Position numbers and translations under genes: made by a program. 34,868 bases of DNA, from NCBI GenBank assembly GCA_004551945.1, contig SFPN01000026.1:1-34868 (forward strand). Direction: 5' to 3'. The notes below the pieces were generated by a model, which did not search any database, was not told the origin of the DNA, and was given only the letters and a program-made list of their open reading frames with translations. Positions 15,321 through 23,291 of the stretch are shown in pieces. The DNA comes from Clostridiales bacterium (GTDB lineage: Bacteria > Bacillota > Clostridia > Oscillospirales > Oscillospiraceae). Numbering within the stretch: the stretch's first letter is position 1; each line of letters opens with the position of its first letter.

Positions 15321-16931
15321 ATGAACAGAACATGGAAAAAGATTCTGGCCCTGCTGCTCACTGCGGCTATGGGTCTCACCTTGCTGTCCGCCTGCGGCAG
15401 CCAGGAGGCAGAGAGCGACCCTGCCCAGGAGACCACCGAAGGGGTGAACATCAGCTACGGCATTTCCAACGCCTGGGACTCCCTGATGCCCTACTACACC
15501 GTCTCCGGCAGCAACTACTCCCGCATCATCTACGATAAGATTTACGACCGCCTGGCCTATGTCCAGACCGACGGCACCTGCCTGCCCCGGGCCGCTTCCA
15601 GCTGGGAGAGCGCCGACGACGGCATGGCCATCCTCTTCCACCTGGATGAGAAGGCCGCCTTCCACGACGGCACCCCCGTCACCGCCCAGCATTGGGCAGA
15701 CACCATCGCCCTGGTGACCGACCCCGCCTGCGAGACCCTGGGCCGTTCCACCTTCGCGGTTCTCACCGGCACCGACGACACCGGCGCTGCCATCGAGGGT
15801 CAGACCCTGGGCGCTGAGGCCGTGGACGAGTACACCCTGAAGCTCACCTTCAAGAACCCCGTGATCCCTGAGGAGTTCCTGGTGGACTACAACCGGGAAA
15901 TCTATGTGCTGCCCACCCACCTGCTGACGGACATCCCCAAGGAAGAGCTGATGACCCACGACTTCTGGCTGAACCCCGTGGGCTCCGGCCCCTGCAAGTT
16001 CGTCTCCGAACTGGCAGGCAGCAGCCTGATCCTGGAGGCCAACAAGGACTACCAGCTGGGCGCCCCCGGCTTTGACACCCTGACCATCACAGTGATGGAC
16101 AAGGCAAACCTGCTCACCGCCCTCATCTCCGGCGACCTGGACTACTACGCCATCGGCGGCAGCATTTCCGAGGAAAACCGGCCCATTGCCGAGGAAGCGG
16201 GCTTCACCGTGCTGGAGGGCACCGTCCCCTCCACCTTCTATGAGCTGATGCTCAACAACGAGACCATCGACAGCGTGGACCTGCGCCAGGCCATCAACAT
16301 GGCTCTGGACAAGGAGCTGCTGTGCCAGCAGAGCAGCGGCACCCTGGGCGTGGTCACCAACTCCAGCATCCTGCCGGACACCCCCTACTCTCAGGCCCAG
16401 ACCACCGGAACCTACGATCCCCAGGGGGCCATGGATCTGGCAGCCCAGTCCGGGTATGACGGCCGCACCTTCAGCCTGGCCTGCACCAGCGCCCGGGCCA
16501 GCCTGGCCGCCCTCATCCAGCAGAACCTGGCCGAGGTGGGCATCAACGTGGAAATCGAGACCGTGGACTCCTCCACCATGTTTGCCGGCATGTACGACGG
16601 CACCTACGACATGGCCCTGGCCAGCCACACCCCCACCAACCTGCCCCTGTGGTTTGTGGGCAGCCGGTTCAACGCGGACAACAACCTCTTCCGGGTGGCA
16701 GACCTGAGCCGGTATGAGAGCCTGATTTCCTCCATCCAGCAGGAGACCAACCAGGAAGCCCGCATCGCCCTGGTGGACGAGCTGGAAGCCTATCTGAACC
16801 AGGAGATGCCCTTCGTGCCCCTGTGGTTCACCTCGTCTCTCCACGTGGAGTCCAAGACCGTCACTGGTATCGATTATCCCGCCGCCGCGTTCAGCAACGA
16901 AAACGTGTGGGATTGGGAAAAGACCGTCTGA
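15321..16931 (+). CDS. ABC transporter solute-binding lipoprotein, family 5 (oligopeptide/nickel type)
   Basis: 536 residues. Lipoprotein signal: basic MNRTWKK, hydrophobic core, lipobox LSAC with C25 as the lipidation site. The mature protein has SBP family-5 landmarks: YDKIYDRLAYVQTDGTCLPRAASSWE near the start and RQAINMALDK in the middle. It probably binds a peptide; the ligand cannot be read. The start is supported by GAAAGGA upstream. Two permease genes follow; no ATPase genes do. A 14-bp perfect hairpin follows the stop, probably stabilising this upstream message as in many binding-protein operons. Confidence 0.92.
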   Translation: MNRTWKKILALLLTAAMGLTLLSACGSQEAESDPAQETTEGVNISYGISNAWDSLMPYYTVSGSNYSRIIYDKIYDRLAYVQTDGTCLPRAASSWESADDGMAILFHLDEKAAFHDGTPVTAQHWADTIALVTDPACETLGRSTFAVLTGTDDTGAAIEGQTLGAEAVDEYTLKLTFKNPVIPEEFLVDYNREIYVLPTHLLTDIPKEELMTHDFWLNPVGSGPCKFVSELAGSSLILEANKDYQLGAPGFDTLTITVMDKANLLTALISGDLDYYAIGGSISEENRPIAEEAGFTVLEGTVPSTFYELMLNNETIDSVDLRQAINMALDKELLCQQSSGTLGVVTNSSILPDTPYSQAQTTGTYDPQGAMDLAAQSGYDGRTFSLACTSARASLAALIQQNLAEVGINVEIETVDSSTMFAGMYDGTYDMALASHTPTNLPLWFVGSRFNADNNLFRVADLSRYESLISSIQQETNQEARIALVDELEAYLNQEMPFVPLWFTSSLHVESKTVTGIDYPAAAFSNENVWDWEKTV

Positions 16932-16963
16932 GCTTTCCCCGCTGACTGAGAAAAACAAAACAG

Positions 16964-16994
16964 CCCTTCGCTCCCCCGGCGGGGGAGCGAAGGG
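16964..16994 (+). other. Intercistronic 14-bp hairpin
   Basis: CCCTTCGCTCCCCC (16964-16977) pairs perfectly with 16981-16994 around a 3-base loop. No T-run on the plus strand, so it is more likely an mRNA-stabilising or attenuating element than a full terminator. Downstream, 17020-17040 holds a second short hairpin (GGCTT/AAGCC). Confidence 0.7.
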
Positions 16995-17075
16995 ATTTCC
17001 AACACAAGAATAACCTCCGTAGGGCTTTTCGCGAAGCCTGTGCCCCTTGGGGCCGGAAGTGCAGGAGGAACCTTC

Positions 17076-18041
17076 ATGGCACACTATCTCACCAAACGCA
17101 TCCTGGGTGCTGTCCCTGTGTTTTTCGGCATCACCCTGATTGTTTTCTTCATGATGAATATGGCCCCCGGCACCATCGCAGATGCGGCAGGGGGCGGAGA
17201 AGCCTCCAGCGCGGCAATGCGGGCCGCGCTGGAGGCTAATCTTGGCCTGGACCAGCCCATTGTCATCCGCTACATCCTGTGGATGAAGTCGGTGCTCACC
17301 GGGGACCTGGGAAATTCCTACCGCACCGGTCAGCCCGTTCTGCGGATGATTGCCCAGCGGGTGTCACCCTCCCTGATTCTCACCGGCACGGGGGTGGTCC
17401 TGGCCATTTTGATTGGAGTCACCTTGGGCATTCTGGCGGCCTGGAAGCCCGGCTCCCGCTGGAGCCGCCTGGCCTCTGGGCTGACCCTCTTTAGCTTCAG
17501 CGCACCAGGTTTCTTCCTCTGCCTGGTGCTGATCTACGTTTTTTCCGTAAAGCTAAGCTGGCTTCCTGCTGCGGGGATGTATACCTCCGGCATGGGGGGT
17601 TCCCTGAGCGATTTGATCCGCCACCTGGCCCTGCCGGCGTCGGTGGTATGTCTGGGGAGCCTGGGAAATCTCATCCGCCAGACCACCAGCGCCTGCAGCG
17701 AGGTGCTGGGAGAGGACTATATCCGCACTGCCCGGGCCAAGGGCCTGTCTGAGTGGGCGGTTTTGTGGAAGCACGCTTTCCGCACCGCCCTCATCCCTGT
17801 GCTCACCACCATTCTCAACCACATCCCCCATATCATCGGCGGGTCCATGGTGGTGGAGCGGATCTTCGGCTGGCCGGGGATGGGAAGCCTGCTGTTCACC
17901 TCGGTGAGCAGCAGGGACTATACGGTGATTATGGGCATCACCGCTGTGGTGGCTGTGGCGGTGCTTCTCACCGGTATTTTAATGGACCTGGTCTACCGCC
18001 TGGCAGACCCCGGGGTAGGCTGGGGAGGTGAGGACCGGTGA
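17076..18041 (+). CDS. ABC permease, DppB/OppB type
   Basis: 321 residues, about six TM helices: an N-terminal TM (about 9-31), an outside loop of about 70 residues, and five more. The EAA loop is EVLGEDYIRTARAKGLSEWAVLWKHAFR. Typical of the first membrane subunit of peptide/nickel ABC importers. Start at 17076 with AGGAGGA upstream; a frame opening 12 codons earlier lacks a ribosome site. Its stop overlaps the next start (GTGA). Confidence 0.94.
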   Translation: MAHYLTKRILGAVPVFFGITLIVFFMMNMAPGTIADAAGGGEASSAAMRAALEANLGLDQPIVIRYILWMKSVLTGDLGNSYRTGQPVLRMIAQRVSPSLILTGTGVVLAILIGVTLGILAAWKPGSRWSRLASGLTLFSFSAPGFFLCLVLIYVFSVKLSWLPAAGMYTSGMGGSLSDLIRHLALPASVVCLGSLGNLIRQTTSACSEVLGEDYIRTARAKGLSEWAVLWKHAFRTALIPVLTTILNHIPHIIGGSMVVERIFGWPGMGSLLFTSVSSRDYTVIMGITAVVAVAVLLTGILMDLVYRLADPGVGWGGEDR

Positions 18042-18889
18042 AAAAGACCCGTTATCCTGCTCTCACCCGGTTTCTGGCAGACAAGCGGGGCGTGGCCTGC
18101 CTGATTTTCCTCTGCCTGGAGGTTCTGCTGCTTCTGCTGCTTCCCCTGCTTTTGAACCAGGACCCCAACCTGACGGACAAGGCCGCCGGCTTCTGGTCCG
18201 CGCCGGGGCCCGGGCATCTTCTGGGTACCGACGACGTGGGCCGGGATATCTTTGCCCGGCTGCTGTACGGCGGCCGGGTCTCCCTGCTGGTGGGGTACTC
18301 CACCGCCCTGCTCAGCGCCCTGCTGGGGGTGCCCCTGGGGCTGCTGGCCGGCTATAAAGGGGGAAAGTGGGAATACTGGATCATGCGGGCCTGCGACACC
18401 TTCCAGGCCTTCCCCAGCATCATTCTGGTGCTGTGCCTGGTGTCCCTGCTGGGCCCCTCTGTGTGGAATATTATCCTGGTGATGGGGGTGCTGGGCTGGT
18501 CCTCCATCGCCCGGCTGGTTTACGGCAGCACCCTCTCGGTGAAGGAAAAGGAATATGTGGAGGCCTCCCGGGCTTTGGGTGCCTCGGACAAGGACATTCT
18601 CCTGCGCACCATCCTGCCCAATGTGGTGGCCCCCGTGTGGGCGGCCCTGCCCATGAAGGTGGTCCGGGCCATTCTGTGGGAGTCCAGCCTGAGCTTTCTG
18701 GGGGTGGGCCTGCGCACCCCCCAGGCCTCCTGGGGCAACCTGATGCAGAACGCCATGGAGCTGGTCACCCTCACCACCCGCCCCTGGGCCTGGATTCCCC
18801 CGGGCCTGTGCATTGTGGCTACGGTGTTCGCCCTGCTGCTCTTCAGCGAGAGCCTGCGCAAGGCCATGAATCCCCGGGACCGGCTGTGA
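18038..18889 (+). CDS. ABC permease, DppC/OppC type
   Basis: 283 residues starting with GTG inside the stop of the previous gene. N-terminal TM preceded by a short basic tail, then the periplasmic-side block GTDDVGRDIFARLLYGGRVSL, characteristic of DppC, and the EAA loop EYVEASRALGASDKDILLRTILPN. It forms the channel with the DppB-like protein. The operon stops here: the DppD and DppF ATPases that normally follow are absent and a promoter for pyruvate kinase begins eight bases downstream. Confidence 0.94.
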   Translation: MKKTRYPALTRFLADKRGVACLIFLCLEVLLLLLLPLLLNQDPNLTDKAAGFWSAPGPGHLLGTDDVGRDIFARLLYGGRVSLLVGYSTALLSALLGVPLGLLAGYKGGKWEYWIMRACDTFQAFPSIILVLCLVSLLGPSVWNIILVMGVLGWSSIARLVYGSTLSVKEKEYVEASRALGASDKDILLRTILPNVVAPVWAALPMKVVRAILWESSLSFLGVGLRTPQASWGNLMQNAMELVTLTTRPWAWIPPGLCIVATVFALLLFSESLRKAMNPRDRL

Positions 18890-18896
18890 GGGAGCC

Positions 18897-18925
18897 TTGC
18901 AATCCGCAGTCGTTCCGTGTACAAT
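18897..18925 (+). promoter_or_regulatory. Promoter of pyk
   Basis: TTGCAA (18897-18902), 17-base spacer, TACAAT (18920-18925). The -35 is the same hexamer as at hprK. Confidence 0.75.
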
Positions 18926-18982
18926 ACAGAGGAAACAAGATTCATTCCAGTTACCCGCTGATGACAAAGGGAGGTATGCGTT

Positions 18983-20725
18983 ATGAGAAAGACCAAGATC
19001 ATCTGTACCCTGGGCCCCTCCACGGACAGCACCGAGATTCTGGAGGCCATGGTGCAGAGCGGCATGGATGTTGCCCGTTTTAACTTCTCCCACGGGACCC
19101 ACGCTGAGCATAAAGCCCGCCTGGACCGGCTGAAGGAGGTCCGGGAGCGGTTGGATATTCCCGTGGGCGCTCTGCTGGACACCAAGGGTCCGGAGATCCG
19201 CCTGAAGAAATTTGAAACTGGCAAGGAGACCCTGGAGACCGGCCAGACCTTCACCCTCACCGCCCGGGAGGTTGTGGGCAATAAGGAAATTTGCAGCGTC
19301 ACCTACCGGAACCTGGCCCAGGACGTGGCGGTGGGCACCACCATTATGCTGGATGACGGCCTCATCCGCATGACGGTGACAGAGCTTACTGAGACCGACG
19401 TGATCTGCCGGGTGGAAAACGGGGGCCCCATCAAGGACCGGAAGGGGGTCAACGTCCCCGGCGTCCACCTGTCCATGCCCTACATGAGCGCCCAGGACCG
19501 GGAGGACCTGCTCTTCGGCATTCAGGAGGGGTTTGACTTTGTGGCCGCCTCCTTCTGCCGCAGTGCCCAGGACGTGATGGAGATCCGCCGTCTGCTGGAC
19601 GAGCACCAGTCCAACATGCGCATCATCGCCAAGCTGGAAAACCAGGAGGGCGTGAACAATGTGGACGAGATTCTGGCGGTGGCTGACGGCATCATGATCG
19701 CCCGGGGCGACATGGGCGTGGAGATCGACTTCACTGAGATCCCCGTGATCCAGAAGGACCTGATCAGCCACACCCTGGCCATGGGCAAGCACGTGATCAC
19801 CGCCACCCAGATGCTGGACAGCATGATGACCAACCCCCGTCCCACCCGGGCGGAGATCACCGACGTGGCCAACGCCGTGTACGACGGCACCTCCGCCGTG
19901 ATGCTCTCCGGGGAGACCGCCGCCGGCAAGTACCCGGTGGAGGCGGTGCGCACCATGGCGGCCATCGCCAAGCGCACGGAGGCAGACATCAACTACTTCG
20001 GCCGGATGAAGGAAATGACGGCGGATATTCGCCTGGGAATCGGCGGGGCCACTGCCCACGCCGCCTGCACCACCGCTGTGGACACCAACGCCTCGGCCAT
20101 CATTACCGTCACCACCTCCGGGGCTACTCCCCGGCTCATCAGCCGCTTCCGGCCGGACACCCCCATCATCGCCTGCGTGATGAACGAGGACATCCGCCGT
20201 CAGCTCTCCCTGACCTGGGGTGTGACCCCCCTCATTATGGGCTATGTGGGCAGCACCGACGAGATGATCGACGGCTCTGTGGCGGCCGCCAAGAAGGCGG
20301 GGCTCATTCAGGACGGGGAGATCGCTGTGGTCACCGCCGGCGTTCCCGCGGGAATCGCCGGCACCACCAATATGATGAAGGTCCACCTGGTGGGCAGCAG
20401 CCTGATCACCGGGGCCGGCGTGGGCAACGAAAACGTGAAGGGCATTCTGTGCGTCTGCCGAACGGTGAGCGATATCCGCAGCAAGTTCCATCCGGGGATG
20501 ATCCTGGTGGTGCCCCACACCAGCAACGAGATGCTGCCCTACCTGCGCCAGGCCGCGGGCATCATCGCCGAGGAAAACGGCCTGGGCAGCCACGCCGCCG
20601 TGGTGGGCCTCAGCCTGAACAAGGCGGTGATTGTGGGCGCCATCGGCGCCACCCGCAAGCTCCACGACGGCATGAAGGTCTCCATGGACTGCCGTCAGGG
20701 CACGGTGCAGAGTTTGGCGGAATAA
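18983..20725 (+). CDS. pyk: Pyruvate kinase with C-terminal PEP-utiliser-like domain
   Basis: 580 residues. Barrel landmarks: RKTKIICTLGPSTDS, VARFNFSHGTH, LLDTKGPEIR, the Lys-containing IIAKLENQEGVNNVDEI and the metal/PEP site IMIARGDMGVEI, then VITATQMLDSMMTNPRPTRAE. The extra C-terminal domain (about 470-580) is found in Bacillus and clostridial enzymes and resembles PEP-synthase swivelling domains (MLPYLRQAAGIIAEENG, GSHAAVVGLSL). It makes ATP and pyruvate at the end of glycolysis. AAGGGAGG ribosome site. Monocistronic between its own promoter and terminator. Confidence 0.96.
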   Translation: MRKTKIICTLGPSTDSTEILEAMVQSGMDVARFNFSHGTHAEHKARLDRLKEVRERLDIPVGALLDTKGPEIRLKKFETGKETLETGQTFTLTAREVVGNKEICSVTYRNLAQDVAVGTTIMLDDGLIRMTVTELTETDVICRVENGGPIKDRKGVNVPGVHLSMPYMSAQDREDLLFGIQEGFDFVAASFCRSAQDVMEIRRLLDEHQSNMRIIAKLENQEGVNNVDEILAVADGIMIARGDMGVEIDFTEIPVIQKDLISHTLAMGKHVITATQMLDSMMTNPRPTRAEITDVANAVYDGTSAVMLSGETAAGKYPVEAVRTMAAIAKRTEADINYFGRMKEMTADIRLGIGGATAHAACTTAVDTNASAIITVTTSGATPRLISRFRPDTPIIACVMNEDIRRQLSLTWGVTPLIMGYVGSTDEMIDGSVAAAKKAGLIQDGEIAVVTAGVPAGIAGTTNMMKVHLVGSSLITGAGVGNENVKGILCVCRTVSDIRSKFHPGMILVVPHTSNEMLPYLRQAAGIIAEENGLGSHAAVVGLSLNKAVIVGAIGATRKLHDGMKVSMDCRQGTVQSLAE

Positions 20726-20733
20726 GAACAACC

Positions 20734-20775
20734 AAAAAGCTGGAGGTCAGCAAGCGTCTGACCTCCAGCTTTTTC
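20734..20775 (+). terminator. Terminator after pyk
   Basis: A 17-bp perfect stem (AAAAAGCTGGAGGTCAG 20734-20750 with its complement ending in CTTTTT at 20775) around a 7-base loop; the final T-run lies at the 3' base. Confidence 0.93.
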
Positions 20776-20781
20776 TCATGA

Positions 20782-20810
20782 TTGACAGAAAATGACGAAC
20801 ATGCTAAAGT
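20782..20810 (+). promoter_or_regulatory. Promoter of the small-ORF transcript
   Basis: TTGACA (20782-20787), 17-base spacer, TAAAGT (20805-20810). Predicted start near 20817, just before the left inverted repeat. Confidence 0.8.
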
Positions 20811-20877
20811 AAATCTGCACAGGTACTGCAGCAACGGCAGGCGGTTTTAGCCACACCCTCCGAAAGGGGGTGAGGCC

Positions 20878-20961
20878 ATGCCAATTACGATCACGTTACA
20901 TATCTTTGGATATACTGTAACGATCCGTATTAAAGGCAGAAACCGCCACTCGGCCAAGTGA
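20878..20961 (+). CDS. 27-residue small protein, candidate type I toxin-like peptide
   Basis: Too short for ordinary ORF calling. The ATG at 20878 follows AAAGGGGGTGAGG, a near-perfect ribosome site. The peptide opens MPITITLHIFGYTVTI, a hydrophobic beta-branched half, and ends in a basic tail RIKGRNRHSAK. The message has its own sigma-A promoter, a 5' UTR of about 60 bases with a small hairpin (CACCCTC/GGGGGTG) that covers part of the ribosome site, and a hairpin overlapping the stop codon. A converging promoter makes an RNA antisense to its 3' end. This layout is that of type I toxin-antitoxin loci, but the peptide does not match the TxpA, Fst, Hok, Ldr or Ibs sequences I know. Function unknown. 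Confidence 0.65.
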   Translation: MPITITLHIFGYTVTIRIKGRNRHSAK

Positions 20962-21025
20962 CGGTTTCTTACTTTGTTAATTAACTTTAATCACTCGGGC
21001 TAAAACCGCTTGTCGCAGTACCCGT
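20935..21025 (-). ncRNA. Candidate antisense RNA to the small-ORF message
   Basis: From the minus promoter at 21032-21059 a transcript would start near 21025 and meet the hairpin at 20938-20969, giving about 90 nt. It would be complementary to the 3' end of the small-ORF message, including its last seven or so codons and stop. No ORF of note inside. Not recognised as a known family. Confidence 0.5.
20938..20969. terminator. Bidirectional hairpin between converging transcripts
   Basis: AGAAACCG (20938-20945) with CGGTTTCT (20962-20969), continued by CACT (20947-20950) with AGTG (20957-20960). It overlaps the last codons of the small ORF. T-tracts are weak on both sides, so termination efficiency is uncertain. 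Confidence 0.6.
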
Positions 21026-21031
21026 GCTTTT

Positions 21032-21059
21032 ATTATACCATGCTCGGCCGACCTGTCAA
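21032..21059 (-). promoter_or_regulatory. Promoter of the antisense RNA
   Basis: Minus strand TTGACA (21054-21059), 16-base spacer, TATAAT (21032-21037): both boxes are consensus. Confidence 0.85.
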
Positions 21060-21095
21060 GGGACAGAAAAGCGCAATTCCTGGCACGCTCTGCAG

Positions 21096-21139
21096 AAAAC
21101 ACAGCCGGCTATCCCCAAAAAACACAGCCGGCTATCCCC
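21096..21139. repeat. Tandem 21-base repeat before the thrS promoter
   Basis: A 21-base unit (AAAACACAGCC... ending CTATCCCC) occurs at 21096-21116 and 21119-21139, identical, with period 23. Each contains AGCCGGCT, a short palindrome. It ends 11 bases before the thrS -35 box. Confidence 0.85.
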
Positions 21140-21149
21140 AAATCCCCCC

Positions 21150-21178
21150 TTGACTTTCTCTTTCTTCCGGCCTATAAT
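21150..21178 (+). promoter_or_regulatory. Promoter of thrS
   Basis: TTGACT (21150-21155), 17-base spacer, TATAAT (21173-21178). Confidence 0.85.
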
Positions 21179-21184
21179 ATTTTC

Positions 21185-21440
21185 GTCAAAATGGCAACGA
21201 CGGGAACCTTGCGGAACCGCAGGCACAGAGAGGGCGCTTCATGGGCTGGAAGAGCGCCTGCCGGACCGGACCGGACCAAGCACCATCCCCGAGCCGCCCA
21301 CCGAAGCAATCCGTAGGCTGGGCCGGGCACCGCCCGTTACAGCGGAAACGAAGCGGCACAGCTCACGCTGTGCAAGCAGGGTGGAACCGCGAGATGTTAT
21401 CATCCCGCCCCTGACCAAAACCATCAGGGGCGGGATTTTT
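21185..21440 (+). promoter_or_regulatory. T-box leader of thrS
   Basis: The conserved T-box AGGGTGGAACCGCG is at 21378-21391. It is followed by a terminator with arms 21404-21414 and 21424-21434 and a T-run to 21440. Stem I contains an apical helix GGCGCT/AGCGCC (21233-21238 with 21253-21258) enclosing GGGCTGGAAG. ACC triplets at 21275-21277 and 21282-21284 are candidate Thr specifier codons; which one sits in the specifier loop needs folding. Uncharged tRNA-Thr should pair with specifier and T-box, form the antiterminator and allow thrS transcription. Confidence 0.93.
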
Positions 21441-21485
21441 GTATGCCCGAAACCGCGCCCCATTTACAAATAGGAGGAAACGACC

Positions 21486-23285
21486 ATGTCTGAGGCAAAT
21501 CAGTACACCTTTGAAAACCCTGAGTACCGCCAGACCTACTGGCACACCTGTTCCCATATCCTGGCCCAGGCCATGAAGCGCCTGCACCCCGACGTGAAGC
21601 TGGCCATCGGCCCGTCCATTGAAAACGGCTTCTACTATGACTTTGACACCCCCACCCCCTTCAGCCCCGAGCAGATGGCCGAGCTGGAGGCCGAGATGCG
21701 CAAGATCTGCAAGGAAAAGCTCAAGCTGGAGCGGTTCGAGCTGCCCCGGGCCGAGGCGGTGAAGTTCATGGAGGAGAAGGGCGAACCCTATAAGGTGGAG
21801 CTCATCAACGACCTGCCCGAGGACGCTGTGATCTCCTTCTACAAGCAGGGCGAGTTCACCGACCTGTGCGCCGGTCCCCACCTGGATTCCACCGGCCGGG
21901 TGAAGGGCAACGCCATCAAGCTCACCGCCTGCAACGCCGCTTACTGGCGGGGCGACTCCAACCGCCAGACCCTCCAGCGGATTTACGGCGTGGCCTTCCC
22001 CAAGAAGGACGAGCTGGACGAGTACCTGAAAAAGCAGGAAGAGGCTCTGAAGCGGGACCACAACAAGCTGGGCCGGGAGCTGGAGTACTTCACCACCGTG
22101 GACTCCATCGGCCAGGGCCTGCCCATCCTGCTGCCCAAGGGCGCAAGAGTGGTTCAGACCCTCCAGCGCTGGATTGAGGACGAGGAGCAGAAGCGGGGCT
22201 ATCAGCTCACCAAGACCCCCCTCATGGCCAAGAGCGACCTGTACAAGATCTCCGGCCACTGGGACCACTACCTGGACGGCATGTTCGTTCTGGGCGACCC
22301 CAACGACGAGAGCAAGGAGTGCTTCGCCCTGCGTCCCATGACCTGCCCCTTCCAGTACCAGGTTTTCCTGAACCGGGGCCGGTCCTACCGCGACCTGCCC
22401 ATGCGCCTGGGTGAAACCTCCACCCTGTTCCGCAACGAGGACTCCGGCGAGATGCACGGCCTCATCCGTGTCCGTCAGTTCACCATCTCCGAGGGCCACC
22501 TGATCCTCCGCCCCGAGCAGCTGGAGGAGGAGTTCAAGGGCTGCCTGGAGCTGGCCAAGTATGTGCTGGACACCGTGGGCATGCTGGAGGACTGCACCTT
22601 CCGCTTCTCCCAGTGGGATCCCAACAACAAGGAAAAGTATATTGGCACCCCCGAGCAGTGGGACGAGGCCCAGAGCATCATGGGCAAGATTCTGGACGAC
22701 CTGAACGTGGAGTACACCATCGGTATCGACGAGGCTGCCTTCTACGGCCCCAAGCTGGACATCCAGTATAAGAACGTGTTCGGCAAGGAGGACACCATCG
22801 TCACCATCCAGGTGGACCAGCTGCTGGCCGAGCAGTTTGGCATGGAGTATGTGGACGTGGATGGCAAGAAGACCCGCCCCTATATCATCCACCGCACCTC
22901 CCTGGGCTGCTACGAGCGCACCCTGGCCTACCTGATCGAAAAGTACGCCGGCGCGCTGCCCTGCTGGATGGCCCCCGAGCAGGTGCGCTTCCTGCCCGTC
23001 ACCGACCGGGCTGCTGACTACTGCGCCGACCTGTCCAGGAAGCTCAGCGCCCAGGGCTACCGGGTGGAAGTGGACTACCGGAACGAGAAGATCGGCAAGA
23101 AGATCCGGGACGCCCAGATGGAAAAGGTGCCCTACATGCTGGTGGTGGGCGACCGGGACATGGAGAACGGCACCGTCTCTCCCCGTCACCGCTCCGCCGG
23201 CGACCTGGGCGCCATGTCCTTCGACGACTTCACCGCTCTGCTGAAGAAGGTGGTGGACGAAAAGCTGAAGGACAGCGAGCTGTAA
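21486..23285 (+). CDS. thrS: Threonyl-tRNA synthetase lacking the TGS domain
   Basis: 599 residues; common ThrRS has about 640. The protein enters almost at once into the editing domain (H20-x3-H24 in HTCSH, and C128-A-G-P-H132), so the N-terminal TGS domain is missing. The catalytic class II core is complete: the zinc Cys in MTCPFQ (about 287; usual MNCPxH), motif 2 LFRNEDSGEMHGL, His in EGHLIL, His in IIHRTSLGCYER (motif 3), then the anticodon-binding domain. The start has TAGGAGG upstream and the T-box terminator shortly before, so no TGS is hidden upstream. Expression is under the T-box. Confidence 0.96.
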   Translation: MSEANQYTFENPEYRQTYWHTCSHILAQAMKRLHPDVKLAIGPSIENGFYYDFDTPTPFSPEQMAELEAEMRKICKEKLKLERFELPRAEAVKFMEEKGEPYKVELINDLPEDAVISFYKQGEFTDLCAGPHLDSTGRVKGNAIKLTACNAAYWRGDSNRQTLQRIYGVAFPKKDELDEYLKKQEEALKRDHNKLGRELEYFTTVDSIGQGLPILLPKGARVVQTLQRWIEDEEQKRGYQLTKTPLMAKSDLYKISGHWDHYLDGMFVLGDPNDESKECFALRPMTCPFQYQVFLNRGRSYRDLPMRLGETSTLFRNEDSGEMHGLIRVRQFTISEGHLILRPEQLEEEFKGCLELAKYVLDTVGMLEDCTFRFSQWDPNNKEKYIGTPEQWDEAQSIMGKILDDLNVEYTIGIDEAAFYGPKLDIQYKNVFGKEDTIVTIQVDQLLAEQFGMEYVDVDGKKTRPYIIHRTSLGCYERTLAYLIEKYAGALPCWMAPEQVRFLPVTDRAADYCADLSRKLSAQGYRVEVDYRNEKIGKKIRDAQMEKVPYMLVVGDRDMENGTVSPRHRSAGDLGAMSFDDFTALLKKVVDEKLKDSEL

Positions 23286-23291
23286 GCCGCC

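Larger units (their letters stand above)
20822..21022. repeat. Inverted repeats enclosing the small ORF
   Basis: GGTACTGC (20822-20829) and GCGGTTTTAGCC (20841-20852) recur perfectly inverted as GGCTAAAACCGC (20998-21009) and GCAGTACC (21015-21022). The spacers differ slightly. Each repeat lies just inside an inward-facing promoter, so both transcripts begin with nearly the same sequence. Confidence 0.85.

Noticed and set aside
15222..17084. A 620-codon minus-strand open frame
   Set aside because: Lies opposite the solute-binding protein gene, whose signal peptide, lipobox and domain are clear.
17993..20731. A 912-codon minus-strand open frame
   Set aside because: Antisense to dppC-like and pyk, very rich in His, Gly and Gln, no ribosome site or motif; a shadow frame.
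20782..21059. Insertion sequence or MITE as the main explanation for the inverted repeats
   Set aside because: Repeats are internal to two good promoters, surround a ribosome site and ORF, and no target-site duplication was seen; kept only as the alternative.
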